Assembly (NCBI GenBank): GCA_023055505.1
Contig: JALIRH010000003.1
Span: 35,776,842 to 35,840,841 of the forward strand
Length of the DNA stretch: 64,000 nt
Reading direction: 5' to 3'
Source: Callipepla californica brunnescens
Lineage: Eukaryota; Chordata; Aves; Galliformes; Odontophoridae
Below, in pieces: positions 39,201 through 53,010 of the stretch. Positions within the stretch are counted from its first letter, which is position 1, and every line of letters starts with the position of its first letter. Both the position numbers and the translations under genes were made by a program. Under the pieces are notes generated by a model. The model was given only the letters and a program-made list of their open reading frames with translations. It made no database searches and was not told the origin of the DNA.

Positions 39201-41935
39201 AGAGGTAGAAGTAAGATGAAAAAATACTATGTGACTTCTGTTTTTTTGAATGAAACAGCAGGTATAAACAGGCTAAATCCAACAGGACATACAGCTGACA
39301 GCTTCTAACTTCAGAAAAGGCACACAGGAACAGATACGAAAACAGCTAGGTGTTATCCATCTGCAAGAACTTCAGCTCCACACTGCAATAATAATTCCTT
39401 CTTCACAAAATAAATTCTATGCTGATGTAATTCAATCCAGTTTTGCTGAAGTTAATAAAGCTGTATGCATTTACAGCAGTAGGTAATTTGGCCCAGAAAG
39501 AATGAGCTGCTAATTACTGAGATCAAGGGTAGGCATGACAGTCTCAGCCAGCTTCAGCCTTCGGATTAAATAAAGATTATCTCTATTTATCTCATTTGTT
39601 CTTGTCATAAATGTGTTTAGGAGGGTTCTACCTGATGCATAAGAATTTCTTTTCTCAAATTACTGCATTGTGCATTCGAGTAATTTAAACACTTACTTCC
39701 TTTCAATAGTTCAGATAATTATGTTTAAGAACATAGACTAAGCTTACATAAAGTACTTTTACTCTGTTATATTGTGTGACAGATACTGTACTACTCACAA
39801 GTAACCAGAGCCTGTAACGTTGGAAAATTTCATGAATAATATGTCATATATTATGCATGCATGTATAGTTCAGCATAGTCAAATATAACCAAACAATTAA
39901 TAAAACAAATGAAGAATGCATAATTGAAGTGCTAAATCTGAAAGCTCAAAAGTGAATTGACTAGCAGAGAATTATTCATCTGTCAGAAAAATACCCACTG
40001 CAAAGTAATCTGAGTGCACTCAACCAACCTACAGCCTTTAAAAAAATTAAATATTGCTATTAGAAATTGATTATACTTTTTAATAGTAATAAATCCTCAT
40101 GAAATTAATTACTGCGTACCACAGCTATAGCATTAAGCTTTTGAAGAAAACAAAGTCAAATGATAGCTAATGTCAATGACCAATTTTAAAATAGATTGCT
40201 CCTTAACTAAACCATATCATATACAGCAGCAGTCATGAGATAGGATCGCTTTGATTCCATCTGCATCTTAAGGTGAACAGTCTGTACTGGAATGAGTTAT
40301 GTTAATCCAAAGTCAGCAGTTAGTGCAATTAGGAGGAGTATGATTTTCCTGAAAGATCATAAGAAAAAGAACAAATTGTTCTACATTAAAAAGATGATGC
40401 TTTCTACAAAAAAAAATTTAACCCATGAACCACTCCTCGCAGGCAGCTTGCTGCTGTCAGACTTGTGCTTGCCTGACTGCTGGTTCAGTGTGACCTAACA
40501 ACCGGAACATGAGGGAGCATGAGACAGTATTATTCTTAAGATAGAGAACATATACCATTTACACAGACCTACCTGATTTTTTACAAAGAAAAGTGACTAT
40601 ATTTCTTTTTATTACAAAAACAAGAACAAAGTAAACTATGTCTTTAACATCCTAAATAACATTTCGTGAATCACTGTAGCTATATTTTAAATGAAAATTT
40701 CAGTCTGATCAATAACTACAAGATAATTTAAATAAATTATTGGTAGTTTTATCAGTGAGTCAAATAGAACAAAATGAAAAGCAATGGACAAATTCCAGCC
40801 TCTTTAACTTCACCCCTTATCTTATTCATCCTCTTCAGTTCTTTTGTTTATTATTTTAAAGAACTAGCCAGAAAAAGAGAAAAGAAAACACTGAATGATT
40901 ATGTCCTCCTGGTAAACTTGAGGACTAGAAGTACTTCTCTAATAGGTTTCCCCATTTTTGCAAATAAAGACAAAAGGACTTTTAAAAGACTTTTCTCAAA
41001 CTGCCAATATGTGTATCTGCTGTTATATATCATTTCTGGCTCAATGGCGTCAGCAATAGAATCCAGCTTTCAAGACATTTGTATCTCCAGCTGTTCCTTT
41101 ATTGGACTTCTCTTAGCCTTAATGAACACCATTTACCAAACTAAGACCTCAGTTTGGATCTGAAATGCTGTTATATATTCAGATGAGATATGCAGCACAG
41201 TTGGGATGGGTAGGCTCTGTTGAGATAAAGTACTGAAAAGCTTGAATATGAATTCAGCTCCTCTCTCACCCACTGTCCTCTGGAGTGGTCAGGTATGACC
41301 TGACTTTGTTAAAATTCATCTGATGGTCCACGGTTGGACATGCTTAGGAACTCAAATCAGGCAGAACTACAGTTTACAGTGGATTTTTTTCTAGGATTTC
41401 AGGTAGTGAAGCTCTGGCAAAATCAAGTCTCTTTTACAAGAAACAGCATCTTTAGCACCTCTAACAACCAAGTTGCTTCTAGCTTAACAAAAGTGCAAGG
41501 GAAAAGAGAGAAGACTACAGGCAGCTGCCACACTAACTCCAGCAACCAAAGCCATTTCCTCAAGCTCAAATAAATTAAGCAATCCCCAGTATCTTCTGCC
41601 AGCTTCATTCAGTCAAGACAGGAAGACAAGTTAAAAAGGCATCTGCATATTGCAGCAGAGTTCACAAGAATAGGGTAGAAAGAGGGCAACGATGCCCCAC
41701 AACACGCTGTTCCTCAGTGCAGCCATCTCAGCCCACAATAGAACACAGCTTTGTGAGAAGGGCACAGTGGCTCTTGGCCAGTTTCTGTTCCATTAGCTAC
41801 ACTTTAAAAGATGGGTTTAGAGCAGCACAGGAACTCATTCTCTCCTGCAGATAACCAGGTGCTTCCTAAAGCTCACGATATTTGATGCTGAAATGTAATA
41901 CAGACGAGCAAGTACTTGGCGTATAATAAAGGAAA

Positions 41936-41993
41936 ATTGTTAAAAAAAAAAAAAACAAACACAAAAAACAATTGTTAAAAAAAAAAAAAACAC
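41936..41993 (+). repeat. Tandem duplication, 35-bp period, each copy with an A14 run
   Basis: ATTGTT followed by 14 A and CA occurs at 41936 and again at 41971. The second copy breaks off into CAACAACAACC. The equal A14 lengths suggest a recent duplication or slippage event. Confidence 0.85.
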
Positions 41994-42795
41994 AACAACA
42001 ACCAAGGAGCTTACGTAATTCCCTGGTTAATCAAAACTACTAAGGGGCTTGCCCTATTGCAGCTGCAATATGAAAATGATCTTTGTTTGTTACTTACTTT
42101 TGTGCGTAGTTAAGATACGGAGAATTGCAATCCAGAGACAAAACTAGACCCAAACATGAAGAAGTTTGGATCCAGATCTGAACTCTGTGGTTGGCCTTGC
42201 CTCCCTAATGGCTAAAGCCTAAGCCTCTGTTACAAAGCACCCCAAACTGTGATATGGATGAGAGCACATGTGGGAAACTTTGCTCTAACGCACATATAAG
42301 TTTGCAGTTGCCATCACCTCCCTCTACACAGACTTGGCTGCAGATCTGAGAGAAGTCCAGCGATGCTGCAGTACTTTCTTCCCTACTTTCGTATTTGTCT
42401 TTTTCTCTCTACTTTGAAATATTTCAGAATACAGTGCCAACTGAAAGCCCTCAAAGCTGGAATGCTTACTGTCACTTAGAATATGCAAAGGAGGCAGAGT
42501 TTTAATGAAAACATCATTCCCCTCTTTTTCAGTTCTGCTGCTCCCACGCTATTGTTGGCAGCTTAAGATCCGTATCAGGAGGAAAGCATGTAAAATATAT
42601 GCAGCCATGCAGTGATCCTGTAGGACACTTCATGTGCACAAGTATCTGCAGCTGTGCACTGTTTCTGATCTGTAGGAGACTACATATGAGTACTGAAATC
42701 TGAACACATGACTTCCTTGTTATTAGAAGCATGTGTCTTTAAAGAAATCTTAATTCATGTTAAGATACTCCAATAATTATAATACAAAACAAAAG

Positions 42796-42813
42796 CACAC
42801 ACACACACACACA
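42796..42813 (+). repeat. (CA)9 microsatellite
   Basis: Nine CA units followed by an AAAATAAAATAAA stretch. Confidence 0.9.
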
Positions 42814-44803
42814 AAATAAAATAAAGCCAGCAAGATATTTGCTCCTAACAAATTATTATTTCATTTTCAGCTCAGATCACAGAAATGCAACACAGTAAAA
42901 AATTAATAATGTCTATACTGAGATGTCTTAAAATTCTAAAGCACCATTAGCATTCAAATCATTTACACTTTTCATTCGCTATAGCCTAAGTTCTGGTATG
43001 CTTTCAAACTCTTGCTAGAACACAAGAATTCACTCAGATTTCTAAACAAAACATATTTTTTACAGGAAAGTTGAGGGGCTGTGAACAAATTAACAGACAG
43101 GTCTTTCAACTCCAAACACTTTCATACTGACTTTAGGTGTCTTACTCAAAGCAAACCTTTTGTCAAATAACAAACTAAGGAACACAATAAAGGTTAATCG
43201 ATAAATTAAGGGCTTGGTACATACAAGTGAGACTAGTAATATTCTCCTTTTGCTCTGCATTCTGAAAACCTACACTGTAAAGGAAGAAAATATAAGAAAT
43301 GGATATATGGAAAAGCCAACAGTAAACAACACTTTCCTGCAGTCATTTTTCTTATATATGAACTGAGACTGAACTCCATGCTTACCTTTTATATAGATGC
43401 CTCAAAAGTAGAACATTTTTTTCTGCCATGAATTTAGGAAATGTAATGAAGACAAGAGACTTAGGAAGGCTTAAACTAATAATTCACAGGAGAGACTGTG
43501 TTCAAGAAACTTTACAACCATCATAAATTCTAAAGGGTACACAGTTCATCCGGCTTATAAAGAGTTACCATCAGTACAAATCCTCACAGACTGAAGTGTT
43601 GATATATCTCAACACGTATAGACATCTGTAAGACCATATCTTGCAGTTCTTGCTCACAGAGAAATCCATCCCTACTGACATCTTGAGAAATTTCACCAGT
43701 ACAAATATTTTTGGACTTAACAAGATGGCCTTATGCTGAACAAAGGCCTTCTTTTTTGGCCTTTGCATACCAGGATACCAATACAAATAAGCCTTTATGC
43801 ATGTTTGTGGTTTTGTCCAGTTTGAATTTCAGATTTCCATTGCACTTATGAATTTAGTAAATTAAGTCTTCTGTTTTTGGAAACCACTGCGGCAAATTGC
43901 CCCTAAGCTGGTTCATGATAGCCCTTCAACCAGAGCTACACTGATGAAGGAGCTGGTAATATTTACACGCATCATGACTCACATAAAAGTCCTCAGGAAG
44001 GGACATGCCTTTTGAATGACATTTTGAGAAGCCAACTCAATCTGATAAAGATTCACCATACTCTGACCTAAGGTGAGTCACCCATGACTGTTCCTTTTCC
44101 TTCTTCCTCCAGGATTGTTTATGTACAAGCACCCATGACCTCAGAGTCCACCTTAACGTGGGGAAAGGGCAGATTCACCTCTAATTAAATTGTTCTGGTC
44201 ATTCGGGAGGAGCAGACCTTTGACCAGTACTTTTATGGGATATCCAATGCAATCCAATCTAGTAGCATATGTAACCAGTTTCCCTTTTACAAGCCTAGAC
44301 ATGTTTTGTCTTTTACAGCTGTGTAAGAACCAAAGTACTATCCCCATCAAGAAGGCAACTGGAGATGTCTGGAACTTTTTCCAGCCTTCTGCATGATGAA
44401 AGAAATAATATATTTATTTAAACTATATTAGTTGTTCAAAAATTTAAAAAACCTACTTAGCTCTTCTAAGAAGTTTCATTAGGATAACTAATCACAAATG
44501 TAGTTTATTTTGGCCAGCAGATACACCACTTTGCTTTACAATTGGTTTTTGTATCATGAAGTATGAGGGAAACAGGCACCAAGAGCCTTTGTTTCTGCTT
44601 TAGCAGTCAAGTGGCTCTATCAGTTGGTGAAATCCTTAAGCATCTTCTACGTTATGTCCATACTCTCATTTAGGTAAGAAGATGTGAGGTATGAGGATTT
44701 AATGGATACATTCAAGACAAAGGTATCACTTAGATATCATCTACAAGGAATATTCAATGATACTCATGGAATAGACCCCTATTTGGTCTGTGTATTCCTA
44801 GGG

Positions 44804-44824
44804 AATATATATATATATATATAT
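44804..44824 (+). repeat. (AT)n microsatellite
   Basis: About ten uninterrupted AT units. Confidence 0.9.
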
Positions 44825-46522
44825 CTCCAGCACATGCTAGCAAAATGCTTTACATTTACAATTTTACTACATATTATAGAAGGGAGAAATCTTAACTGTA
44901 AGATTTGCCTGGGAAATAAAAACGTACCTGATTTGTAATGATTTTTTAAATTCTTAATTCTCTATACATAATGGGCAATTGATATGCCCTAAGCAATAAT
45001 TTGTTTGAAAAGACTGAAGATTTTTGGTGTTTCTCTCTTTTTTCTAAGATGAAAAAAATATACATCTGGGGACTCTGACATAGAACTACACCAATCCCAA
45101 AGCGTGACACTTTCATTTATATTTTTACAGTCAGCAGATGGCCACTTTCTGTGTGCAAACTTAGGCTTCTTTGCCAGTGCGCACAAGGTGGCTTGGCAAC
45201 CCTCAATGACTTTCCTGCAGTATGACTCTACCACCGAGATTGCCTTTGTCTTCTCTATGCTACAGAATGCTGAGTCTTAGTGAGCTTGTACCAACACTAC
45301 TGCAATTCTCCTACAAGTCTGATGACAATTTCCACTGATGACATGTCAAAGGGTTCTCCACACAAGGATGTTTTCAGCCAATTCACAGACAGCATAATAG
45401 AAATGTCTTTTTTTTAACACTGATGTCAGAAATATTTTGTCACCTGAAGTGATGTGGAGGCAGGCTTCAAAGTCGTACTGATCAACCCTGCTTCAGAGCA
45501 GTGACATTTTAATTCCTGTGTCCCTCTGGTGTGCAACTGATAGGCCTGGGCAATTTGTCTCTGCTTTCCTACATTCCCAATCTGCTGTTGCCAGCTGTTC
45601 GCACACTAAAAAACAGCTCGTTTGCAGCTAGTCATGTAAAATATGACCTAAAAAACAACAGTATCAGTAACACTGGAGATGATAATATGAAAATGTTAAA
45701 TGTCAGACTTTGATATTTCTTATGTGATGAACAAGCAGAAATTCCCAAATTGATGAAGTGGTAATTAGCAGGCTGGCTACCCTCAGACACACAACCATCC
45801 CCATCAACAGGTTGGTCTTGCTATCTGCCAAGAGGTACTAATAGACTGCATTCTTCATCCTTTCATAAACATATAAAGCCACATTCTGAAGATACAACAT
45901 GTACACTCAAGACAAATCCACAAACCTCAAAGTTCTCTTGGTGGGAAGAGCCTCATTCACATCAAATGAATGTTTATTTTTAACTAAGAAAATAGATGAT
46001 GACTACTGCATGCTAACAAAACTATCTGCAAGCAGTAAGAGAGTGATGAATGGAACAAAAGCTTAGGGGATGTCTTGAAATGTGGAACCACTTCTATTTG
46101 GCATACGTCTGTATTTCCTACTAAGAAACAAGACAGTAATACTATATTCCCTCAGCAGCATTCTTAAGGAATAAAAATATGGAATAATGTTCACAAATCT
46201 TTTGTATTTCTCTTCCACCTTTACACAAAGCATCAATACCCTGCTTTTACCTCCATGTTTAACAGTCATTGATGTTATAATAAAGTAACAGTAAAGTACA
46301 ATAAAGTTTACTGTAAAAGAGCAGGAAAAAAATCACTGGGGAGTTATGAATTAAGCTTCCATTGTTGAATTGAGCATTTGGCATCAGTTTCCATCAGTTT
46401 CTTGAGACCTGTTTATTCACTCATTAGATTTTCAAAATCAAAAACAAAATACACAAGAAAAAAACATACCTTTCAATCTTATAATAGCCTTGTAAGTTCC
46501 TTGAATCTACAGTGATTTTTTT

Positions 46523-46544
46523 AAATTATTATTATTATTATTTT
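46523..46544 (+). repeat. (TTA)n microsatellite
   Basis: About six TTA/ATT units ending in a short T-run. Confidence 0.8.
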
Positions 46545-46830
46545 TACCAGTTAAGTCAATAGACTGAAGTAATTGTGCGTTTTCATGTCATGATGATTTT
46601 GCCTGGGAAGTAGAAATCAGACTGTGTTCTCACAGATCTCCTATTATCAATTTCCCAATCTTGACAAAAGAACTAGGAGTAAGGGAAACAAAGTTTATGA
46701 TAAAACAAAGTAGATCTTGTTTTACAATTTAGCAACTTATTAAGTCTTACTTCTGCTGAACTTTTGAAGTAGTCTTACATCCAAAACCTGTCACCATGTA
46801 TTCCTATCCCCTGCTTTTGCAGAAACAATT

Positions 46831-46850
46831 AAAAAAAAAAAAAAAAAAAA
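46831..46850 (+). repeat. Poly(A) tract, A20
   Basis: Uninterrupted run of 20 A, with no recognised element body next to it. Confidence 0.9.
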
Positions 46851-47146
46851 GCCTGCTTTGATTGAGAAGGCTCCACAGATACAAGGAAAACATGGTCACT
46901 GAAAATGAAGTTCTATAACAGAATGCTGACTACATTAAAGAGGAAGCAAAATTTGCTAAAAGCAAATTTCATAGTTTTTACTTCAGCATCCCTGTGTACA
47001 ACAGAGGCCAGGGTTTGTATGCTTCCTGTCAGCAGTCTTCAACATGCTAACTTATGGACATTACTTTTGCACACAGTAACGTATCACTAGGAGACGAGAA
47101 AGCAAGCATGTTATCTGCCTGCTTTTCTGCCATCTCTAGCTCATAC

Positions 47147-47256
47147 CTTATCATAACAACCTCATCAAGCCATTGCTGACATTCTGCCCTGCTTTGTGAC
47201 TTCATCTCAAACACAAACTCACTTTGAGGAAACACCCATTGTAACATGGTCATGAG
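47147..47256 (-). other. Splice-flanked open segment, possible cryptic exon
   Basis: On the minus strand a pyrimidine-rich acceptor (TTTTCTTCTCTTGACTTCAG) precedes 110 bp open in one frame, followed by a good donor (ATAAG|GTATGA). The open peptide includes EFVFEMKSQSRAECQQWLDE, more protein-like in composition than its neighbours. An in-frame stop lies just upstream of the acceptor. At 110 bp it is not a multiple of three, so splicing it into SMYD3 between phase-0 exons would break the frame. It matches no part of SMYD3 that I know. It could be a chance open frame, a poison exon or a relic of something else. Confidence 0.2.
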
Positions 47257-47671
47257 CTGAAGTCAAGAGAAGAAAATATGGTAATTTCAGGGTTGATGAG
47301 TCAGACCATAGGAAGCAGAGTTGACAGGGTCAGTGAATTTGCTGCCTACATGAATAAGTGAGCCATAATAAGTGACACAGTCTACTCACAACCCCCGTAG
47401 AATAATATACTGCAGCTTGGAACATGAATTTTCTACACAAGGAAGAAAAGGCTTCAGATAACACCCTTCTTTCCTGCTGACCACCAGCACACTCTAGCCG
47501 TACTCAAGTTGGCTGTTCCCAGGCTTGCAAGCAAACCCTTCAACTCCCACACACCTGAGGTGTGGGGACAGACCCATTCCAGCCTTCTGGAAGCACCTTA
47601 ATTGACTGGCAGTTTTGTCCACAAACTCGTCTAGTCATTCTTACAATTGAAAAGTTTGATGGATTTTGCAC

Positions 47672-48210
47672 TATTTTAGTTTCAGCTGGGACGGAATTTT
47701 CTTCAGTGTGTCTGGTATGATGTTATGTTTTGGTTTTAGGAGAGAAGCCACATTGATAAGCACTGTTGTACAGAGCCAAGGCTACTGACAGCGAAGGGCA
47801 CAGGGAGCTAGGAGGGAAAACAATTAGGACATCTGGCTTAAACTGGTCAAAGAGATACCATATGACATCATGTGGAAGGAGTTTTGAAGGATGGGGGGAA
47901 GCAGGGGAATGCGTCTCACTCTCTACCCATGCTTGGAGGATTGACTGGGCATCATCAGGGGGTGTTGAGTAATTGTTTGCACATTACTTGTTATATACAT
48001 CAATATATATATGTATTTGTATATATAAATATAGGCATAACTGTTATCCTTTTCCATTTCTGTATCTTAGTAAATAGTCTTATCTCAACCCACAAGTTCT
48101 ACATTTTCTTTTTTTTTTTTTTCTTCCGTGATTCTCCCCCCATCCCACTGGGAAGGGTGGAGTGAGCCAGCTGCGTGGTGCTGAGCCACCTCCCTGGTTA
48201 AACCACTACA
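47672..48210 (+). mobile_element. Solo LTR of an avian endogenous retrovirus (ERVL-like), degraded
   Basis: About 540 bp with the overall order of a common bird LTR. It opens near GTTTCAGCTGGGACGG. A GGAGCTAGGAGGGAAAAC block and TACCATATGACATCATG (a CRE-like TGACATCA at 47863-47870) follow. Then come GACTGGGCATCATC, TCTTATCTCAACCCACAAG, a T-rich run, CCATCCCACTGGGAAGGG and a closing GGTTAAACCACTACA. The expected TG start reads TA. Flanking 5-mers (TGCAC and GGAAC) agree at only three positions, so no clear target-site duplication survives. No internal gag, pol or env sequence adjoins either side, so it is a solo LTR, antisense to SMYD3. Assignment to an ERVL group is from memory. Confidence 0.75.
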
Positions 48211-49358
48211 GGAACACATCTGATAGATTCTAATACAAAATCTCCATCTGCAAACATATGGATTTGAAGTGTTTCTTTTTCCATTACTTGATCCCTCCCT
48301 AATTTGTGCTTGTGCTTTGTCAAGCACAGAAAGATCTGCTGTTCATTTTAGAGTCTAAAATCATACTGTGATTTCATAACTAAAACCAAAACACTGCTGT
48401 ATTCAGGCAAGATCCGGTGCACAAAACACAATTACCCTACCAATTGACTACACATCAATAGGACAGCACATGATTAGACACCAGTGGGGAATCCTAATGA
48501 TATCCTGTGAGAATTGGGTTAGTGCATGTCTCTCATTTTCTGCTTCATGATGTGTAGATGAAAAAGTACACTGGAAAGAATACAAAATGAATGGCAGCAT
48601 TTCTGTAGACATCCGAGCTTCATTTTCACAAGGGTGTGGAAATGTAAAGAAAGAGCAAGACCACAACTATCAGGCAGAAGACAAAAAGCATTACTGGCAG
48701 TGCCTTACTTATGAACACAACGACTTGATCAGTTTAGCCATGGTAATTTCAAAGCAGCTTTTAGATACACACGCTCACCCGAGAGAATGTGGGGACCAGC
48801 ATTCATGGTCGGACAGCAGAAAACCTGTATCACAGCTCTACACACAATGACCTGACCCCACGTGGAGCTTTACTTCCCAGAGATGTCCCCATTCCCACCG
48901 GGCACTACAGCTGAGTTCACACAGCTCTCCCAGGATCACACATTGTCCCATGGCATACTACACAGACACTGACCCATTTTGATTTGTGTTTGTTCCATTC
49001 CTCATCATCTGTATAGTGGAGATCTCAAACCACGCACAGATTTCTTTAATTGATGAAGAAGAAAATTATTTAAAAATGAGTTCTAAACTATGCTTAAACA
49101 CGCTATTCATTTTAGCCTAGGACATATTAACATCCCAAGAGAGATGCAAATGTTACTGGAGGCTGTCAAATTAACAGAAACACATTCACAATGAGAGTTT
49201 ATTCAGGGAACGTTAGTGCAGCAATAATGGTGCTAAGTGATGGCAAAGCATCATTTTGCTTAAAGCAAAATTTCATTTTTGCCTGTTCACGAAAATAAAT
49301 GGAATTTCTGTCACCTGATTCTTGTCCTTGCTTGATTTGTTTAGCATATTTTAAGGGG

Positions 49359-49359
49359 A

Positions 49360-49392
<33 letters not shown>
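49359..49392 (+). repeat. (AT)9 followed by T-run
   Basis: Nine AT units run straight into about 17 T. Confidence 0.9.
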
Positions 49393-51380
49393 GCTTTCTC
49401 TCTTTCATGTTATTTTCTGGCAGTTTCTAAGAATCAGTCCTTTATAATCTGCAATGCTTAGATACTCTCCAGCACATCGCACTGCAGTGTTAGGAGACTC
49501 ACAAAAAAAAAATGTAGGTTGGTCTTCTATTGTTATTCTCTTTCCTCCACTCCTTGGCTATCTCATTGCCCAGTTGTCATGCAATTAGGAAGCTCCTTTC
49601 TTCCCTTCCTTAATCCTAAAATTTACTTAGTGCCATAATTTCTGGTAGTCTGCGCCCAGATAGTTGCAGAAGTTGTGTTGGGCATCTTTAACACTGCTTT
49701 AAACTGATGCAGTCAGTCAGGAACTGGAAGGGAAAAGTCTGAGACATTTCTGTATTCCCAGCTTGTATGAACATCTACTGTTGCTGCAAGCAGCTGAGAG
49801 TAGTAGGTCTGGTGCAATGTCACCTTTTCCTCCATTGCCTGGATTTGCTAGTGAAAAAGCTCAGGTACTCACAGGGATCTGAAGCAAATCTATCTTTCTA
49901 GTGTTTGCACCCATCAATGGAGGACTTGAGCAGTTAATGAAAGAAAGCAGTTTGCCAAACCACACTCATTTTGGTAAACATCACTTAGGACACTTCTGCT
50001 GCAAGCTTTACATATGCAAACTGAATATTTCACTTCTGCTTTGAGAAAGCAGTGAAGCCTTTGGATCACAGATATTTAAACTACTCATTCACTGAGATAT
50101 TTATGAGCAGAAATAAAAAGGCTTCTATCCCATATTTTGAATGACCTTCTCAACCCTAAGTGCCCATGACAACATGATGTTGTTTGCTCCCTATCCCAAG
50201 TCATTCCCCTGCAAATTCAATTAGCAAAAATAATTACTTCACTGTAAAGTGTCTGAAAATGCCAAGACCTATTCAGAGACAACAGCAATCATTAAACAAA
50301 ACCCATTTGCAAAAGAGCTAAAGGCATTTCCCATACTCATATAAAATTTAAAAACAGAAGACACTTCAGAGTGCTTAAACTGCAGACAAAATCCTGCTTA
50401 ATTTAAAAGGTGACAGGGTTACTAATGCATCAGGTACTTCAAAGAGGGCAAAACAAATTGCTTTTTTAAAATATTGGAAGCTCCATCCAGCATGACGGGA
50501 AACACACAAGGTTTACCAAATATGAAATTTAACGTGCATAGGTTGTTCAAAAGTTGCCTTAATTCACATGAGTGAGCATAGCAAGAAGACAAAATTTATC
50601 ACAATTAGGCTCAGCTCAGGAAATTACCATTCAGTCATGAACCTCAAATAGTCAAACCACAAGGCCAACTCTCCCTGTTTTACTCCATAATTCTGGAAAA
50701 ATAAGGTGTTGCTTACATGTTAGTGAACACATCAGGAGAGTAATTTATTTAATATCATTATTTAGCATGTGCACGACCATAGATAAATAACAATCAACTC
50801 AAGAATGCAAGGCCTTCCTTGAAATATTTTTTCCAACTCTCTCAAAATCAACAAACTTTTGACTCAAGATTACCTTCTCTTTTCAGTAATTATTTTCCTA
50901 AATCTATTAGCAAACTCTGATTACGATTAGACTAAATGCAATTAAGGAAACAATGCCATGCACAGAGGAAGGGCGTACGTGATTACTGGGACCCTCATTA
51001 TCAGGCTGAGCTGGCAAGAGCTGCTCTTTCATATTGCGTTCTGCTGGCTCCACAACGGTTCTATGAAGTTCCCAAATAAAAATTCGAAAATCGTTATTTG
51101 TTTTATGCCCAAGAAAAATGAACAGCAATTTACCCTTGCATATCAACATCACTGCAAGGTTAATGTTGACTGAGCCCAAAGACAACTGACGTGTTTTATA
51201 TCAAGTCCTTTGAAAAGATAATCTTGATAAGAAAACGGTCAACTGGAGAGATTCAAGTCCACCCATGTTCATGTTTCTATAGTTAGCTCTAATAGCAAAA
51301 TGAGAAATCATACAAGCATGCCTGTAATAAATACGTCCTGAAAATATTCAAATTTACCAATAAAATTAATGAAGACTGAG

Positions 51381-51396
51381 AAAAAAAAAAAAAAAA
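51381..51396 (+). repeat. Poly(A) tract, A16
   Basis: Uninterrupted A-run about 200 bp from a second, longer one at 51581. Confidence 0.85.
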
Positions 51397-51580
51397 GATG
51401 AAAAAAACTACCAGGAGTGAAGAAACTGGAGACTTAACTGCACTGTTCATTGCACATAGTGTCTGCATAAATAAATGTAAGCATAGAGGTAGGTACATAC
51501 TTTGTGACAAGGAGACTAAATTCCTGCCAAATCTGAATTTTCATCAAGGCATACAGATCTACATTCTGAAGCAGAGAGGT

Positions 51581-51602
51581 AAAAAAAAAAAAAAAAAAAA
51601 AA
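51581..51602 (+). repeat. Poly(A) tract, A22
   Basis: Uninterrupted A-run. The 184 bp between it and the previous A-run match no retroposon I recognise. Confidence 0.9.
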
Positions 51603-53010
51603 GCTTGTGCTCCACAACAGCTTTGAAAATGGTATGAACTGCTGACAGGACATTGGCCAACACTGCAAAACATGCAAAATGATTATTCTAATCATTCATA
51701 TTTGATTTTTGATGGCTATTCAACCAGTTATTTAAAGTGTTTTGCATTAAATTTAAGTATTTTAAAAATAAGAAAAAAAAACAGAACACAGCTTGACAGT
51801 ATTTAGGAACAAATGGCATGCCTACAGCCTCTTTCAATTACACACATAAATGATGTAATATTAAGTATATAGATATGTATATACAATGTATAATACTTAG
51901 GCCAGTGTCTTCAGCTTTTGTCCAACAAAACAAATGTCAAAGTTGTAGCATCAACTTTTTTTCTATTAATAAAACAAGAGGATGCTCTCAACTTTCAGTG
52001 GAGGGAAGGCCTCATCATGTTCAGCCTTTCACTGCAAAATCACTGAACAGTAAATATTTCAAAGGGTTGAAGCTTGCTCATTCATTCTCTTTTCCCAGCT
52101 TTGCATAGTTGCTTTGAAGCAGCTGTCCTCAAAGGATCAGATACCGAGTTTTCTAATCCTGTTTCAACTTCTCAGCAAGACTTCTGAGTTCTGTTAAAGA
52201 TTAGGCAACATTTTTCTGTGCTGAGGCCTTCTAGGCATCTGAACAAGGAACTCGCTCCAAATATACTAACTGAAGGTGACATTGCTGCTGGCCATGAAAC
52301 TCCTTAAAGTAGATAATTTCCATTAACATAAAGATTGCAGAAAATACATTATTTAAATCAGCCCTTATTATCCCATTCAAATAAAAAAAAAAAAACATAT
52401 GTACATAATGAACTTCTGTAATAGAGTAAACAGGAAACAACTGGGATTTTGCAAAGTGTGCTATATATGAAAAACATTCCAATAAAGGGTCAACATACAC
52501 TGTGTGAAGAAAAGCCAAGTATCCAACACACACCCTCCCTAGGATACTGCTAGGTTTAGAAAAGATCGCAGACACCACACCCTCAGGTGGGAACTGTGGG
52601 GAGCAAATACTGCTCCAATCATTCTGTAGGCAGATATTCAGTTCATATGCGTGCTATGCCAGGCAGCTTAAAGCATGTGTGTGAAAATGTGTGGGTGTGT
52701 GCACATGAGCACAATACAACATTATGAAATGGCATATCTCACAGGTTTACTGTTTCAGATTTCAGCTGAGCTGCCAGGGCTTGTTAGTGAAATTGTTCTT
52801 TACCTGTTTCTGTGGAGTACTGGAAGATATAGATGATGGAGATTTTATTTTCTGAAATGAAGTAGAATGAATCCTAGATAGACATCTAGATTATGAATAC
52901 TATCCATATATGGCCATTTTTTTCTAAACAAACTCCTACTGTAGTACAGGGCTTTTACAGGCAAACTGACAACTCAAACGATTGCATTCACACAGAGAAT
53001 CGTGTCAATG

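Larger units (their letters stand above)
33223..47146 (-). other. SMYD3: SMYD3 large intron, segment 4
   Basis: About 14 kb of AT-rich intronic sequence. Simple repeats lie at 41936-41993, 42796-42813, 44804-44824, 46523-46544 and 46831-46850. No CR1 or LTR sequence is recognised. The longest open frame (129 codons at 40774-41163, plus strand) has no recognisable domain and fits chance. Confidence 0.7.
48211..53010 (-). other. SMYD3: SMYD3 large intron, segment 5
   Basis: AT-rich intron with a GC-richer patch near 48775-48970 that I cannot classify. An (AT)n-T run lies at 49359-49392, with A-runs at 51381-51396, 51581-51602 and about 52383-52394. No exon, RNA gene or dispersed repeat is recognised. 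Confidence 0.7.

Noticed and set aside
40774..41163. 129-codon plus-strand open frame with hydrophobic stretches
   Set aside because: It has no recognisable domain, the surroundings are AT-rich intron, and a frame this long is expected once or twice by chance in 64 kb of such sequence. A protein search and transcript data would settle it.
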